Part shown: positions 11,113-24,032 of the stretch, one piece after another | Layout of the letters: every line of letters begins with the position of its first letter | How positions within the stretch are numbered: position 1 is the stretch's first letter | Assembly (NCBI RefSeq): GCF_963678635.1 | Contig: NC_087068.1 | Span: 59,133,896-59,197,895 of the forward strand | Source: Symsagittifera roscoffensis | Taxonomy: Eukaryota; Xenacoelomorpha; Acoela; Convolutidae | DNA length: 64,000 bases | Reading direction: 5' to 3' | Notes under the pieces: model-generated | Told to the model about the DNA's origin: nothing | Database searches by the model: none | Seen by the model: the letters and a program-made list of their open reading frames with translations, nothing else | Position numbers and translations under genes: made by a program

Positions 11113-14100
11113 CCCATCCGGGGCTTAGAGAGTTTTTAGTTTTTAATTGTTTGATGTAGTGAAGGACGGGTGATGTAGTTTTTTTTGAAGTTGCGAGCAT
11201 TGACTTCTTGGAAAAAGGAGAAGTGTGGCTAATTGTGTTTGACGGAGGAAGATTGTTATGTTCGTGTTTCTAGATGGGTCTCATTGATTGTGGTAGTCTT
11301 GGGTGATTGCGTCAAGACTTCTGATCGATGCAATGATGTATCGATTTCGTTAAGTTTAGAGCGAGACTACGTGCAGGAAGAAGTTTGACTTTTCCGGGCG
11401 AAGTGCCGAGTGACTAGGATTGATGCGTGTAGTCAACATCGAGATAGCCATTGTTCTGGTTCATTGGTTTTCCTTTGCTGCGATGTTGAGTCCATACTTT
11501 AAATTCTTTGAGAGTAGTGACTTTAGGCAGCAAATCGAATAGATTTGCCATTCCGAAGTTAGAATGTGATTGGGTTGTCGTCTCCTTTGCTGCTCGTCTT
11601 TCGACTGTTTTGTGTCTTATTTGATTGTGGTAAAACTTGAAAATGGCCTTCAAAATAATAAATTATCCAGTTTTAATCTGGTTTTAATGTAGTTTGGGTA
11701 CTGTGGATTTTTCTTTCTAAGTCATACTATTAGTTTGTGGTTTTGTGATGTCAGTAAGCTGCAATGGTTATTTCAGTTTACTTTATAATTCCTTCCAACC
11801 TGGTTAAAGGAAACTTTGAAACGTGTGAAAAACAGTTAGAGTTGTTATCAGTGAAAGTAAAAAAAACTTAAATTCATAATTTGAATAATTTTTTGCGGGC
11901 GAACTGTGCGATTGTGGAAAAAGTGTGTGATTTATGGGCGAGTGAATGATTTGAATTCAAAAGAGGCGTCTTGTAGAAAGGTTGTTATTCTTTTAATTTA
12001 TCTGCAATTTTTTTTATGAATTTACTACATTGAAATAATTTTACTGCTTATGGGGAATTTTTTAATGAACTTACTGCTTTGTAAAAGATAATTTTTTGCT
12101 TGGAAGAATTATTTATGAACTTACTGCAATTTGAAGGTAAATTTTAATGCTTTTAATCATTCTGCAATTAGTTAAAAGTATTTTAAAATTTCTAGAAAAT
12201 AGTTTTCATTTTTTTTTGTTTAATTTAGATGATTGCGTGATGAAGAATAAAAAAGAAAGTGAAACCTTTACAAAGAATGGTTAGTTGTGTTTTGGAAATT
12301 ATTAGTTAAAGATACTGAATTATATTTACTCATCGTCGGCGTAAAATCCATTTGAAAAGCTTGTGAATAGTGTCCGATGATGTTAAGAGTTTAGCAAGCA
12401 AGAGGGTGATATATTTAGTTTGCAGTAGAGGCCATAGGGGTTCAAGTGCTTTGATGATCTTTTGCTCATCACTACTGGGTGAGAGTTTATGCGGAGTGTT
12501 TTGGATTAGATTATAAAGTTTATGGTTATAGTTAGTGTTGTGATTAAATTCCAGGATTGAGACTTCAATGGGCTGTATATATTCGTGAGGGACAATTAGT
12601 GGACGGGATTCATCAAGGTTGAAAGTTCTGGTTAGTGGACAAAATATAAGCTTTTGTCGTATAGAATCGTAGTTTCTGATGATACCTTGTGTGTTAGTGT
12701 TTTTTATACAGTATGTGAAATTGAAGAAGAAGGGTGAAGTATATTTAGACTTAATAAATTGAAATCGATATTGCGGGTTTCGTGATGTTGTATTAGCTGT
12801 GTAGTGGTGTTGGATAAATTTATAATAAGTTTATGTGTGAGTTTGTTTTTTGCGTAACAATATTTGATGTGAGCAGTGTAAGTCGCGTTCTTTTGGTGTT
12901 CGAAAAATGAAGTTTATTGTAAAATAGTTACATTTATTGAAATAGGTGTCGTAGGCTTTTGTGTCGCGAAGTGCTGTTGATATAACATGATCAAATTTTG
13001 TATTCAAGCAGCTGATGGTGAATACATATTGAGATCTTATAAAAAAATTTCAGTTAGTTGGGGGTTAGCCTTAGTATCGTCTTCTAAAACGATATCCTCC
13101 ATATATCGAGCAATGGCGTGATCATAATTGTTAATGGAAAATCGGTTTGTTTTCTGTGCATTGAATCTATTTAGTGTTTGGGTTATTCCAATGGTTGTGA
13201 ATTGCTTTTCATGAAGTGCTGTGGTTAGGTGATGTAATCGAGTGTGACACAATTCATTGTCGCCTGGGTTGTTATATAATGGGAGTGATAACGGGTTACT
13301 GAAATGATAATATGAGGTCCATGAAACTGTGGGAAACACGGCATGTTCATTAACGTAAGTTTGTTGATCGTTGTTAGTATTTGTGTGATAGTAAGTGTAC
13401 TGTGGAGAAAATGGTAAGCACACTTGTAGGAATTCTTTCGTGTTAGTATGAAGTGGGTAACTGAAAACATTCGTGGTGGTCCAGGGTTAGAAGGCATTTG
13501 GGCATTGGTTTGCTTACGTTTAAATACTCGGTGGGCTCGGGTTTCTTCAGTAGCGGATGCTGGGTTGGAGGATTTGGAGGATATCATGGTTTGTAAATGT
13601 TGATGAATTGTTAGTGTGCTAGGGTTTTGAAGCTGTTGTTGTAGAGTTATAAAATAATCTTATTCATTCTCGAGTTTTTCAGTAATGGGGCTAGAGGGGT
13701 CAGTTGGGTCGCTGGTCATTGGGGAGAAAGTTGGGGTTGCATCAGTGTAGGGTTGCATGGGTTAGGCTCGGAGTCTGCGAATTCATCTGGGGTTTCAATA
13801 TCAGAGTGTTTAAATTAAGAAAATTGTGTGAAAAACTGCGTTTGTTGAAGTGTCATCTGAGTTCATGCCTGGTGAATTATTAGTGTATGATGGTACAAGA
13901 TAAGGAGTGAAATCAGAAAGAGATATGTTTAGAGAGTGACAATGGAGATTGGATGGGTATGAAAGGGAACGGTTGAGGGATCCAATCTGGCGGCTCATCG
14001 TGGGCTAAAAAAATGGTTGTTGTGAGAACAGAAATTGATGGTATGTGGCTGTTCTATAATTTGTTCATACGTTTCTTCTACATTTGGTTGCTGGGCTATT

Positions 14101-17100
14101 ATGTGAGTAACTGGACTTTGTCAATAACTATGACTTGTAGAGATGTGCGCTCTTAGGGCTACATTTCTGTAATTTTGTGGTACTAAAGATAATGGATGGT
14201 TATTATGTAAAGTGTGTAGTTATGGTGCAGTATTGGTTTTTGTTGTCTTGTAATTTATCATATGCATTTGGTGTGGTTGATAGCTCTTTGTTATATTCAT
14301 TTATTTGAGCGTCTAGAAAAATTTTGCTAATTGAGGTTGAAAATATTCCAAAAAATCCTGCGAAAAGTATGCGTGCTACGTTTGCTTGTTTGTTTGCTTG
14401 TGTGTGTATTGCGCATGTATTATAGATTCCTTTCAATAATGAGAAGAGAAAACAAAAAAATAAACATTGCAGGGTCATCCTAGAAAGTCGAGAAGTTCGT
14501 TTTTCAAATTACAAAACTAAAAATAATGATGGGTGATATAAATTTGGAACGGTCTTTTCACTGTTTAAATAAATGTACTCGTTTTTATCTTTAAAGTATC
14601 CAATGTAGTCTTGTGTATAGATGTCTGAAAATCCTGCGGTTTCTGCAAGTTTTCTTAAGTTTTGGTCGATGGATTGTCTTTGAATCGTATGATTTTTTGT
14701 AAAGAGTTCTTGCAATTGTTGTGTGTGGATGTGAGGTTGTATATCTAGTCTAGAGTACACATCTTTTGATTGTAAAACTATTTTTGGGTTTCCAGCAAAA
14801 GCTCTTATACTTTCTGGTGAAAACTTCTTTAGTTGTGGCATAAGTGTAGAATATGGCGTAAGAAGATCATTTTTATCTTCATCGGGATTTAACTGTGCAA
14901 TATTGTGGACATTTTCAGATCCACATGGGACAGCTGTATCCCAAAAATATGTTCTCCTAGAAAGTGTGTCAACAAAATGTACTTTATTTTTGTAGAATAT
15001 GGGGATTCTTTTGTAACATCTTTTGTCTTCAAATACATCTAATGGTGATTTTTTTTCGTACATCGTAATACCATAGTATATTTAATTCGTAGTCAATAAA
15101 ATTTAATTTAATTCCTGACAACAAAATCCTGCATAAAGTGTTTTTAATACTGCAAGTGCAAGTGATTGTAAAATTTGTGTTCGTTCAAGCTCACATAAGT
15201 GATGAAAAGTTTCTAGTTTTTTTTTTTCGTATAGTCTAATTTTATGTCTAAGTGAATGTCACAGTAAATTGCACCAATATAGGTATTGTTCATAAGTGAT
15301 AGTTCTTGTAAACGTGTACTGCTTTTGTCTTGTCGTCAAAGTTTTCCACCATTTCTTCCTGTATTTTTCAGAAATGTTACTGGGACGTATGAGTTTTCGT
15401 CACGGATTGAAATGTGATGTGTAAGATTTGTGTTATTGAATAGTATTTCTGTGTTCATGTCAAAACCTTTTTCGTATTAGACAAGAATTTCTGAGTATTG
15501 TGTTTTATAAAGTGGAGTGTAATATTTGCAAGCGAGTTCTGTTTCTGGGTAGATTTGAAAACGTGTCAATTTGTTTTCTACATTATTGATATTTTTGAAA
15601 CGTTGATTGTTTTGTCGGATTTTTTCAGGGTTTAATTTATCATAATGGATGGATTCAAAAAAGTATTTTTGATGAAATTTTGTCATTCTTGGGTGTATTC
15701 TTGCAGCTTGAAAGGTGATATATGTGTCTTCGGGGACCAAACAAAAGTTGCTCATGTTCTCGTTGTTGGATCGCAATTACCTTGATCATTTTTACAAAAT
15801 CGCCGTATTTTTTGATAAATTATAGTGTCTTTTTTTAAATCTCGTGTTAATTGTACTTTTTGTAATTGGATTTTCAAATCAAAAAACATAATTTCTAGAG
15901 ATCTTTCCTTTTTGTGTCAGCTTTGCAATTAGAAGGCTTGTTTATTCCAATGTGTGCTATCTAATTTTTATCATGAAGATCATACGTAAATTGTCCGTGT
16001 GCACCGTGGAACGGTTATTTTTCATGTAATTTTAGATGGCCTTGGTATCTTTCAAGTTCCGCTTGATGTGCAAAATCTGGAAAAATTTCAAAATTTAATA
16101 ATTTTCGGTTCGTGCCTTTATTTGTGGTTAATTTTAATCGATAAGGTTCAATTGTACGATCTTCAGGGCTAAGATGTAAAAGTCTTTCTTTATTACTTTG
16201 ATAGAAAGAGTTGTGATCAGGTCTATTTTTGTTTCCATTTGAGACTTGGGAACAATGCACTTGTTTCTCTGAGAACAATGCTGTAAATTTGTATCCCGTT
16301 AAAGGTGTATCCCGTCAGGTTTTTGAATAAAGTGTGGTTATTATGTTTGTTGTTTCTAACTTTTGTGTTTGGGATTCGCATTGAGTTACTTGGCTTATTG
16401 CTTGTTTATGTAGTGTTTTTTGTACGGGTTCTTCACAATCATAGTGTGTGACTAGTAAATCTTGGGGTCCTGTTCGAGGAGAAGAGTTTTTTTGACTGGT
16501 TGGTTCTGAAAAAGTAAAAGGAAGTAGGTTTTGAAGGAGTAGGATTACTAAAAAACACTTGAGTAGGATAGTCCTGAATATGGATTATAGAATGTGATAT
16601 ATTCAAGTGTCTTTTTTGTATATCTATCGTTTTTATAGATCATTTCTGTTGTGATAAATGGGGGAGGTAATGATTGAGCTGTTATATTTGGTGGAGCTAG
16701 GGGGAGAGGGTAATGTACTACATTGTTGCTTTTTACTGTTATTTCATAATTTAGGTGTCAGATTGTCTTGTGTAAGGATTTGTCTAGTGTATTCCTGTGT
16801 GTCTTTATGAATGTCGTGTCTATATTGTATTCTGTTGAGTGCCCAGTTATGTAGTCTGTTACTGTCGATGTGTTGACCAAACAATGGAGGGGATGTTACG
16901 ATTGTATTCCAATCTAATCATAGGGTTTATTATTGGTTAAATGTTCCTCATATCTATCGTCTAAGTTTCTAGGGAAAATTGGAGGAAATGATGTTGTTGA
17001 TGTCTGACTTATTGAAGGTGTTGAAGGAAGTGAGAGGGTTTCTGGTAATGACAAAGATCTATCTGATGAGATTTCTATAGGGTCGTTTACCAAGTTTGGT

Positions 17101-17400
17101 TCACATTGAGTGAAAGCTTGTGTCATCCAATGTGGGAGACGTTTTGTTGAAGTTGGGGGGTTAAAGTTATTTTCACGAATTTGCTCGGAAGTGAGGGTTG
17201 ATCCTAGGTAATCCGATGGTATGTTCGGATTATTTTTCTGTGAGGTAGCTTCTAATGGTGGGGTTATATTGAATTGTACTACTGGAATGATCTAGAGGAT
17301 TTGGGATTGGTGATGAGGGTATAATAAAATAATCTCTGGGAGTTGTAAAATTTCTATTTCTAGTGGAAAAGTTCATCGACACATTAATGTAATCGGATAG
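11113..17400 (-). mobile_element. body of an env-bearing LTR retroelement, 5' part missing
   Basis: The minus strand is strikingly A-rich for 6.3 kb, and all plausible frames lie on it. The left end abuts the LTR at 10740-11112, so that LTR is the 3' one. No reverse transcriptase, RNase H or integrase motif is visible. The recognisable part is an envelope-like block at about 14509-15776. Further frames with Ser/Pro/Thr-rich composition lie at 16914-17126 and at 13037-13423, 13225-13587 and 13810-13998. The element stops at about 17.4 kb, where plus-strand BEL/Pao-like sequence begins; no 5' LTR is found there. Many stops and frameshifts make it inactive. Confidence 0.6.
14509..15776 (-). pseudogene. 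envelope-like glycoprotein remnant
   Basis: Reading right to left, a 99-codon frame (15776-15477) is followed by an intergap with in-frame stops and then a 184-codon frame (15063-14509). The second frame holds a Cys-containing block around CYKRIPIFY, then HFVDTLSRRTY and PCGSENVH. This arrangement resembles the C-terminal half of glycoproteins carried by some invertebrate Metaviridae-type elements; the resemblance is by eye, and no alignment was run. The next frame (14478-14203) starts with a hydrophobic segment and has a second one (about residues 35-55), possibly membrane segments of the same protein in a shifted frame. Broken by stops and frameshifts; no intact product. An unrelated element protein remains possible. 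Confidence 0.45.
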
Positions 17401-17440
17401 TTCGCTTGTTAGTAACTCACTTGAAGAAGCAAAACCCTTT

Positions 17441-19222
17441 TTGCAATTCAAATTAGACTTCATGAAAAGCCCTAAACGACATGAGATTTCTCGTCGAAAA
17501 GAAATAACTAGAACAAATAGTCGCAGCTCAACCACTAACATTGGATCAGTATTTTCAACGTTTTCATCCAATTTTTTAAATACCCAGACATCATCCAGAC
17601 AACCTTTAGACGCGATGCACATCAGACAGGCCAGGAATTCAGACTCTTTGGCTTACAATAACTTGGTATTTTTGTCAAAAAAACCTGGGGGAGAATACAG
17701 CAAATTCGTCGATCCTCGAATCGAGACCTGAAAACCATCAAGCATATTAACCGATCTCAATAAGCTCAAATGCTAGAAGGTCTCTTTTAATTCCATCTTC
17801 AGTTGTTACAACACAGCAATCAACATCGCTTTCATTACATCAATCACAACAACAAATGTCCGGTGTCCAATACACTCCTCAAAGAGCGTCCGATAATTTT
17901 AAAGGAAACAGTGCAAGTGCCTCTCAAACAGCCTTTCATCAGTTTCAGACTATGATGACCCCAGTATCAATTGCGCATACTAATTGAAACCTGTTACCTG
18001 CTTTATCGACAGCAAACAGCTCGGCCGGCGTTCAACAGAAAATTTTCCTTCTGCATCCCTCTAGCTGACCAACTGTAAATGTTTTCAGTTTTGCTCACGC
18101 AAAAAGACGTCGAAATTCGTCACTACCACAACCAGCACTTTTAGTCTGCACTCAACAACGACATTGCAGGTTAGAGAGAGCCAGCAACAAGCATCTAGCA
18201 ATCCATATACGTTCAACAACAACAAAACCCTTTTTAGCGTCCAGCAGCAGCTTTTTGGCTCATAATTAATAACAGTCCAAACCAAATGCCTTCAACCGGT
18301 ATCTTTTGGAACTTCGATTACAACGCCTAATCTACAGCAAACACACCAGTAAATCAAAACACGTACCAACATCATCATTTCGCTAAACTGCCGGATAACC
18401 AAACTCAGAAATTTGAAGGATTTTACCTCAAATGGAATGAATAGATTAGCATGTTCAAATCGACCATTCACAAAAAACAAGAAATCACAAATGACACAAA
18501 AAGGCTATCTACAAACTCCCATAGTAGGATCGGCTAAGGAAGCCAAAGCAGGATACATTTATATTCCTAATTCTTACGATTCAGCTTGACAGGAATTTGA
18601 CCGAAGGTTTGGAAGTCCGCAAAATGTTGTTGCCGCTTTGTTAAAAGAGTTGCAGTTACCTCAATTGAAAGACAAACCTTTAGTGCTAATGGCAAACAAC
18701 AGCATTTTTTTCTAAAGAAAAACATCATGATAACCGACCTTCAAATCACTGGAAGGGAAAGTCCAAAAACCAGGTTACTCAATAGTGTTATAATACGGAA
18801 ACATCAAGGTCTTGGCAAGATAGCCAAAGTAGCAGTAACAGAATCATTTCAAACCAGCCTCATAATCACAGTTTTACAAAGCAACATGAAACAATGTCCT
18901 CTTGATCAGCTAGATCATTATATTGGAAAATGCCCAAAATTCTGAAAGTTTTTATTTAATCAGCAAACCGAAGGAATCTAGAAAAACTAACTTCTGTTTT
19001 TGCTATAACTGTCTCAGTGGAAACCATTCATCCCGGGAACACTTGTCTAAAAACGTTTGCAGGCATTGCAGTCGCAAACATCATTCATGGCTTCATAATC
19101 ACAATTATAATCGAGCGCAAGCAACTAATACCAGGAGCAACGACACACCGTTGTGCGAATCACTGGAAAACGCCTGTTTGAAACACAAGCAACATCGATA
19201 TGTGCACCGGCGTTTCCCTTAA
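17441..19222 (+). pseudogene. BEL/Pao gag remnant
   Basis: The capsid region is recognisable at about 18395-18720: KLPDNQTQKFEGF, then FKSTIH, then after a frameshift EAKAGYIYIPNSY and RRFGSPQNVVAALL, the usual order of the Pao gag domain. A zinc knuckle follows at about 18990-19105. It reads CYNCLSGNHSSREH, so the expected fourth Cys is His, followed by a second CRHC...HH pair. At least four frame breaks separate these blocks. The upstream Gln/Ser-rich part (17.8-18.3 kb) is too decayed to frame. The role was genome packaging; it is now non-functional. Confidence 0.75.
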
Positions 19223-19224
19223 AA

Positions 19225-21600
19225 AATAACAAACCAACTACCTTTCATGCCAATCCAAGTGTTTGGTCCCAACTGTTCCTCTTCATGTTACGCATTATTA
19301 GACAATGCAGCATCTTATCATATGCACTACACACAGCAGTAGAGAATGTTAAGTCTCCATGAAAAAACAAACAATCCTATCTATAGCACCAGTTTTTGAG
19401 GACTCATCAATGAATTCAAATCTGGTCCATTTGGACGCAGGGCGTTACAACAGCAGCAAACCTTTGTTCCGTTTAAATTACGTTTACTCCATTGAAGACT
19501 GACATTTCAATGAAGCTCCGGATGCAGAAATCAACTAAGTCTGTGTATATCCTCATCTACAGCAAGTTGATTTCCCACAATTAACTAGCAAAGGAATTCA
19601 AGTTTTTCCGGTCATTGTTGCATTGTAGTATATCGTTGAGCAAGAAATCATGCGAGGTCCCCAAAGTACACTTTTTGCAATAGGTAGCGTCCTTAGGTTG
19701 GACTATTACTGGACGGAAAAAGAAGCAACGACAGAAGGATTTCAAGAAACTGGTTTTCTTTCGAGTAGATACAAAGCATTCGACTAATAATTGACCTTAG
19801 CAACCCCGAATGAAAAACGACCACTTGCTGATTTTGTTATAGGTTATGGTCTGTAGAAACCACAGAAACCGAAAACGACCACACTAAACTGTCTTCTGAT
19901 AGTGATAAAAAGGCTTTTAAAACTCTCCATGACACCATACGACGTACAGGAGACCGTTGTAAAATTGGTCTGTTGTGGAAGGATAGGGTCAATTTACCGA
20001 ACAATTACAACTCGGCTAAAGCGCAATTTGTAAGCCTTTAAAAACGATTGGGAAAATCCACTTCTCTCAGCGACGTACCATAAGACTCTAAAAATAGACA
20101 ATGAGAAAAACTGCATATAAAGCGTCGTTTTCAGCTACTCACAACCAGAGCAATTATGGTGCCTGCTCCATCATCTCGTCTCATGCGCACAGAAACCGGG
20201 GAAAAATCTACGAGTGTCTAATGCAGCATCAATAATTAAGGGAAACTCAGTTAACATCAATCTGATAACGGCACCTGATCCTATTAATATTTTGGTTGGT
20301 TTGCTCCTACGGTTTCGCGAACACCCTATAGCTCTAACAGCAGATTTGGAGGACATTTTTATGCATATAATTATGATGGAAAAAGATCAATCCGCCCAAC
20401 GTTTTCTATGGCCAACAACGACTGCAATAAGTCAATAACATTAAACTCGGCTGATTTTTGGAGCGCGATGTTCGCCATTAATAGCCATTTTCGTTTTATA
20501 GCAAACAGCTGACAACTTCTCGCCGACTGAGGAAATTAAGCAGCTAACTTGAAACAGCTTCTATATGGAAGACTTTGTGCACTTTTTAAGAGATGAAAAA
20601 ACTGCAGTCATGTCCTCACAGTGCCTTAAATCTACCCTTACAAAGAGTGGATTCAATCTGATAAGGTTTAGTTCTATTCAAGCAACTGTCGTAGCCAATC
20701 TTATTGATCAGGGTGACACAGACGAATCAAACCATCGTGTGCTTGGTGTTATGTGGAATAACAAAAGACGTCTTCTTTCTCAAAAAGGTGTCAAAATTAA
20801 ATACTGCAGGAGAAAAATACACTCTACGGAAACTGTGGTCGTTGATCGCTTGCTTATTTGACCCTCTTGGTATCATCGCCCCATTAGTGATAGCAAAAAT
20901 TAATTTTTCATGATGGTTGGAAAGAAGACGTCGCATGGGATGACTTGCTTCCGGAAAAAACAAGTAAAGATTTTCAAATTTGGGTTGACAGGTATCTTCC
21001 TTCTCCTTCCATCAAAACACCAAGCTGTTTCAGTTTGAAATCTCTTTCCAACCCCAGTTTTTAGTTACACGTCTTTGCCGACGCCTCAAAAGTTGCCTTT
21101 GGCGCAGTTATCTACATTCGAGCTTACTACAATAATCAAACCGCATGCTCCGATCTCATAAGTCGGGCCAAGGTTGCACTGTTAAAACAAATAAATATAC
21201 CCAAACTCGAATTACAAACAGCTGTGCTAGGAGCTCGCTTAGCTCTTTTCGATGTAAAATCAACACTCCATAAAAATCAAAAACAAACACTTTTGGTGAG
21301 ACAGAACTGCCGTAATTGTCTGGATTAAGACTTCTGAAAAGTAGAAAAACTATGTTGCTCATCTCGTGCATGAAATTCAGAAGAATACTCTAACTGAAAA
21401 ATGCAAGGGATATAAATCGAAAGTTCAACCCTACCGACCATATAAAACGTTACCTTCAGCCTCTACATATAAACACCATGTGGTTACAACCACAAGACTT
21501 CCTTCGGCACGATGAAGAATTGTAGACTGCATATACACCAAGCGAATCCACGAACTCAATGAACGAACTTCAAAACTATCTCATTTCCTGTTTAGTGCAG
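19225..21600 (+). pseudogene. BEL/Pao protease-RT-RNase H remnant
   Basis: The protease signature ALLDNAAS lies at about 19285-19310, with the usual D-S/T-G-A changed to D-N-A-A. The RT palm lies at about 20160-20440: LLRFREHPIALTADLEDIF and, further on, QRFLW. The second catalytic block reads YMEDFVHF at 20562-20590 (one Asp changed to Glu), followed by RVLGVMWN. RNase H follows at about 21060-21260 (VFADASKVAFGAVIY, IPKLELQTAVLGAR) and VWIKTSEK near 21320. A degraded linker is at about 21420-21560. Several frame changes and stops. The family assignment is firm; the active sites are damaged. Confidence 0.82.
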
Positions 21601-21639
21601 TTGCTAAGTATTACATTTCAGAATAAAGTTTATTTATAT

Positions 21640-21835
21640 ATTTATTCCCCCAAGTTTACCGCCCCCCCCCCCCCTCCAGTTTATACCTCTCCTCCGCTTA
21701 CTCCCCTCCAACCATTTACCCTCCCCATGATTACCAGTTTACCCCCGCCGCCCCCATTTGTTTATTCAACCCCCCAGCTTCCCCCCCCCCCAGTTTACCC
21801 TACCCCTTTAGCTGAGGGGGGGGGGGGGAGCTTGA
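21640..21835 (+). repeat. C-rich pyrimidine tract with terminal G-run
   Basis: Repeated runs of 5 to 12 C alternate with TTTAC or ACC, then end in a run of G followed by GAGCTTGAGGGGGCGAGG. A 133-codon frame reads through it as a proline-rich chain, which is a composition artefact. It follows the end of the BEL/Pao match. Confidence 0.85.
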
Positions 21836-22205
21836 GGGGGCGAGGAGATATGTTCAGACATGCCATTAAGTATAAGACATGGCATAAAAGCTGCAAATTT
21901 CTCGCAAAATTTGCAGTATTTTGCAAAAAAAAATGGAATTTAGATCTAAAAATGAAATGAATTATAATGGATTTTTATTTTTCAAAAAAAATCAGTTTTA
22001 ATGACCACGTAATCGATTACGTGGTCCAAATTTGCCACAATAATGGATTATAATGACAACATTTTAGACAACATTTTTCAATTATAATCGATTATTATCC
22101 ATGGAACTCCGATGCGGTTCGTCCTTATACGAGCAGATTTCTCGATTCTATTAAATTAAGATTATATGATTAATTTGAAAATGATACATATGAGCCAAAA
22201 AGTAC
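21836..22205. other. AT-rich spacer with ATAATCGATTA motifs
   Basis: No gene. It carries several ATAATCGATTA/ATAATGGATT motifs near 21960-22105, a dispersed motif that recurs near 43740-43920, 46370 and 54410-54660, and a TTATACGAGCAG motif near 22125. Confidence 0.5.
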
Positions 22206-22870
22206 TTTAGGACGCCTTTTTGGCCAAAAAAAAGTCTTTTTAGTAATTAGGGAGTGCTAGGTAAATCAATTTGGTCGATCTTAAAAAAAAAACATATTTG
22301 TTGAATTTATTTTTTTAATCTGCACCTTTTGTGTTATTTTGAGATTTAAAGCTGACTGATCCTAAAATTTTTTAAAGGCGTCTTTGACCCCAAAATATGG
22401 TAATTTTGAGGAAGGAGCGCCCGCCGAAAAAGCACGATTTGTTGATAAAAACTGTTCAAAAATTGCTTAAAGACGCCTTTTTGGCCACAACAGGGTCTTT
22501 TTAGTAATTTTGGAGAGAAAGGAAATTCAATTTGGTCGACCTAAAAAAACTAAACAAATTTATAGATTTATTTTAAAAAATTTGCCCCCTTTGCACTGTT
22601 TTGAGATTTGCAACTAAGCCTGAGTGATCCTATATTTTTTTAAAGGAGTCTTTGGCCCCAAAATATAGTAGCTTCGAGGCAGGAGCGCGCGCCGAAAAAG
22701 CACAATTTGTTGATAAAAATTGTTCAAAAATTGCTTAAAGGCGCCTTTTTAGCCACAACGGGGACTTTTTAGTAATTTGGGAGAGCTCGGTAATTCAATT
22801 TGGTCGACATAAAAAAATTGACAAAATTTTTAATTTAATTTTTAAATCCCCCTTCAAGAAAATTTTAAAT
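22206..22870. repeat. tandem repeat, period about 265 bp, 2.5 copies
   Basis: The block GACGCCTTTTTGGCC starts at 22211 and 22472 and in changed form (GCGCCTTTTTAGCC) at 22741. The next landmarks keep their order in each unit: TTTTTAGTAATT, CAATTTGGTCGA, GAGCGC...GCCGAAAAAGCAC. No coding frame is preserved. Confidence 0.85.
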
Positions 22871-23041
22871 CCGCCCCTGCATATAAATACTCCTAATGTC
22901 TGTAACTTGACTGCGCTTTCATTTGGTACAATGTTTGTACTGCTCTTGAGTCAGTTTGTCCAGCTATTCTAGATCAATTATGCTATACTTTTGGCCGAAA
23001 TGGCCTAGAAAGCTTGATTTTAGACTGACTGAAAATTTTCT

Positions 23042-24032
23042 CCCGGGTTGACCAGAAATGCTAGTCATACAATTTCCATATATGGCAAAATGCTAGTCAT
23101 ACACTTTCCATGCAATTCCTACGTACAGAAAATTGCATGAAAGGTCTATGATTAGTATTTTTTCATATATGAAAATTGTTTGACTAGCATTTTTCCATAA
23201 ATAAAAAAATTGATTTTTACATTGTAATATTGTGTTCGTAACCGAACACAAATGATATAAACATTGGTTGCTCAAACGTAGTAACAAAAGGTTTGGCACA
23301 AACCGAACGCAAATGGTTGTGATCGTAACCGAACACAAATGATATAAACCTTGGTTGCTCAAACGTAGTAACAAAACGTTTGGCCGTCTCACAATTAAAA
23401 TGCTTTGGAAACAGCCTGCAATGTTTCAATTCTGTCTTACGCAAATAATATAACCAAAGTATCAAACTTTTAAATTTTGGCAAGAATTGTCAAAGATGAT
23501 TATTTCTAAAGTTTGAATTTTCAAATTACCAGACATTGATCAAGGCATACAAAAAAGAGGAGTCTCGAGCACTTTTGAAAAATGTTATCAAGAGAAAAGG
23601 GAAAAATCCAATATTAGTATATCCAGGACTACGTTATACACACAAAAAAATTAAATTTTGCATACAAAAATTTTTTTTCAAAAAATATTTGTTTGAGTAC
23701 GAAAATAATTTTGCGGTTGAAAAAAACACAAACATTTTTTTGGCGGCATTTTGAAAAATATTTGTTAAAAATTTTGTTGTCGCCATCAAAAAAATGCTAG
23801 TCATACAATTTCCATATATGGAAATTGTAAGATTAGCATTTTTTCTGACAAATTTTTTTTTTGTTTTGTACGATACACCAAAATTTATGCCAAAACAAGA
23901 GAAAAGTTCTTCGAAATTTCGATGACACCATTTAAGCAAAATGTATGAAATTTGTATGACTAGTATTTTTTCATAGACTTAGTTTATGGAATTGTATGAT
24001 TAGCATTTTTGGTCTATGGAGGTCAACCCGGG
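23042..24032. mobile_element. foldback/MITE element, CCCGGGTTGACC family, copy 2
   Basis: Same termini as copy 1, with GGTCAACCCGGG at the right end. It is longer because a segment containing AACCGAACACAAATGATATA and AAACGTAGTAACAAAA is present twice (about 23225-23295 and 23322-23385). Arms carry repeated ATGCTAGTCATACAATTTCC units facing each other. ORFs of 88 to 101 codons here overlap on both strands and follow the repeat, so I reject them as genes. Confidence 0.85.

Larger units (their letters stand above)
17410..21600 (+). mobile_element. degenerate BEL/Pao retrotransposon, integrase missing
   Basis: On the plus strand the order is capsid-like gag, zinc knuckle, protease, reverse transcriptase, RNase H, and the linker that normally precedes integrase. 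That is BEL/Pao order. Frames are broken by many stops and frameshifts. The coding match fades at about 21.56 kb, before any integrase. No LTR pair could be identified. The left junction with the env-bearing element lies near 17.4 kb, suggesting that one insertion or rearrangement truncated the other. Confidence 0.82.

Noticed and set aside
21559-21960. 133-codon proline-rich ORF
   Set aside because: It is a translation of the C-run tract, with no conserved motif and no gene structure.
23093-23939. ORFs of 88 to 101 codons on both strands
   Set aside because: They fall inside foldback element copy 2 and follow its internal repeats.
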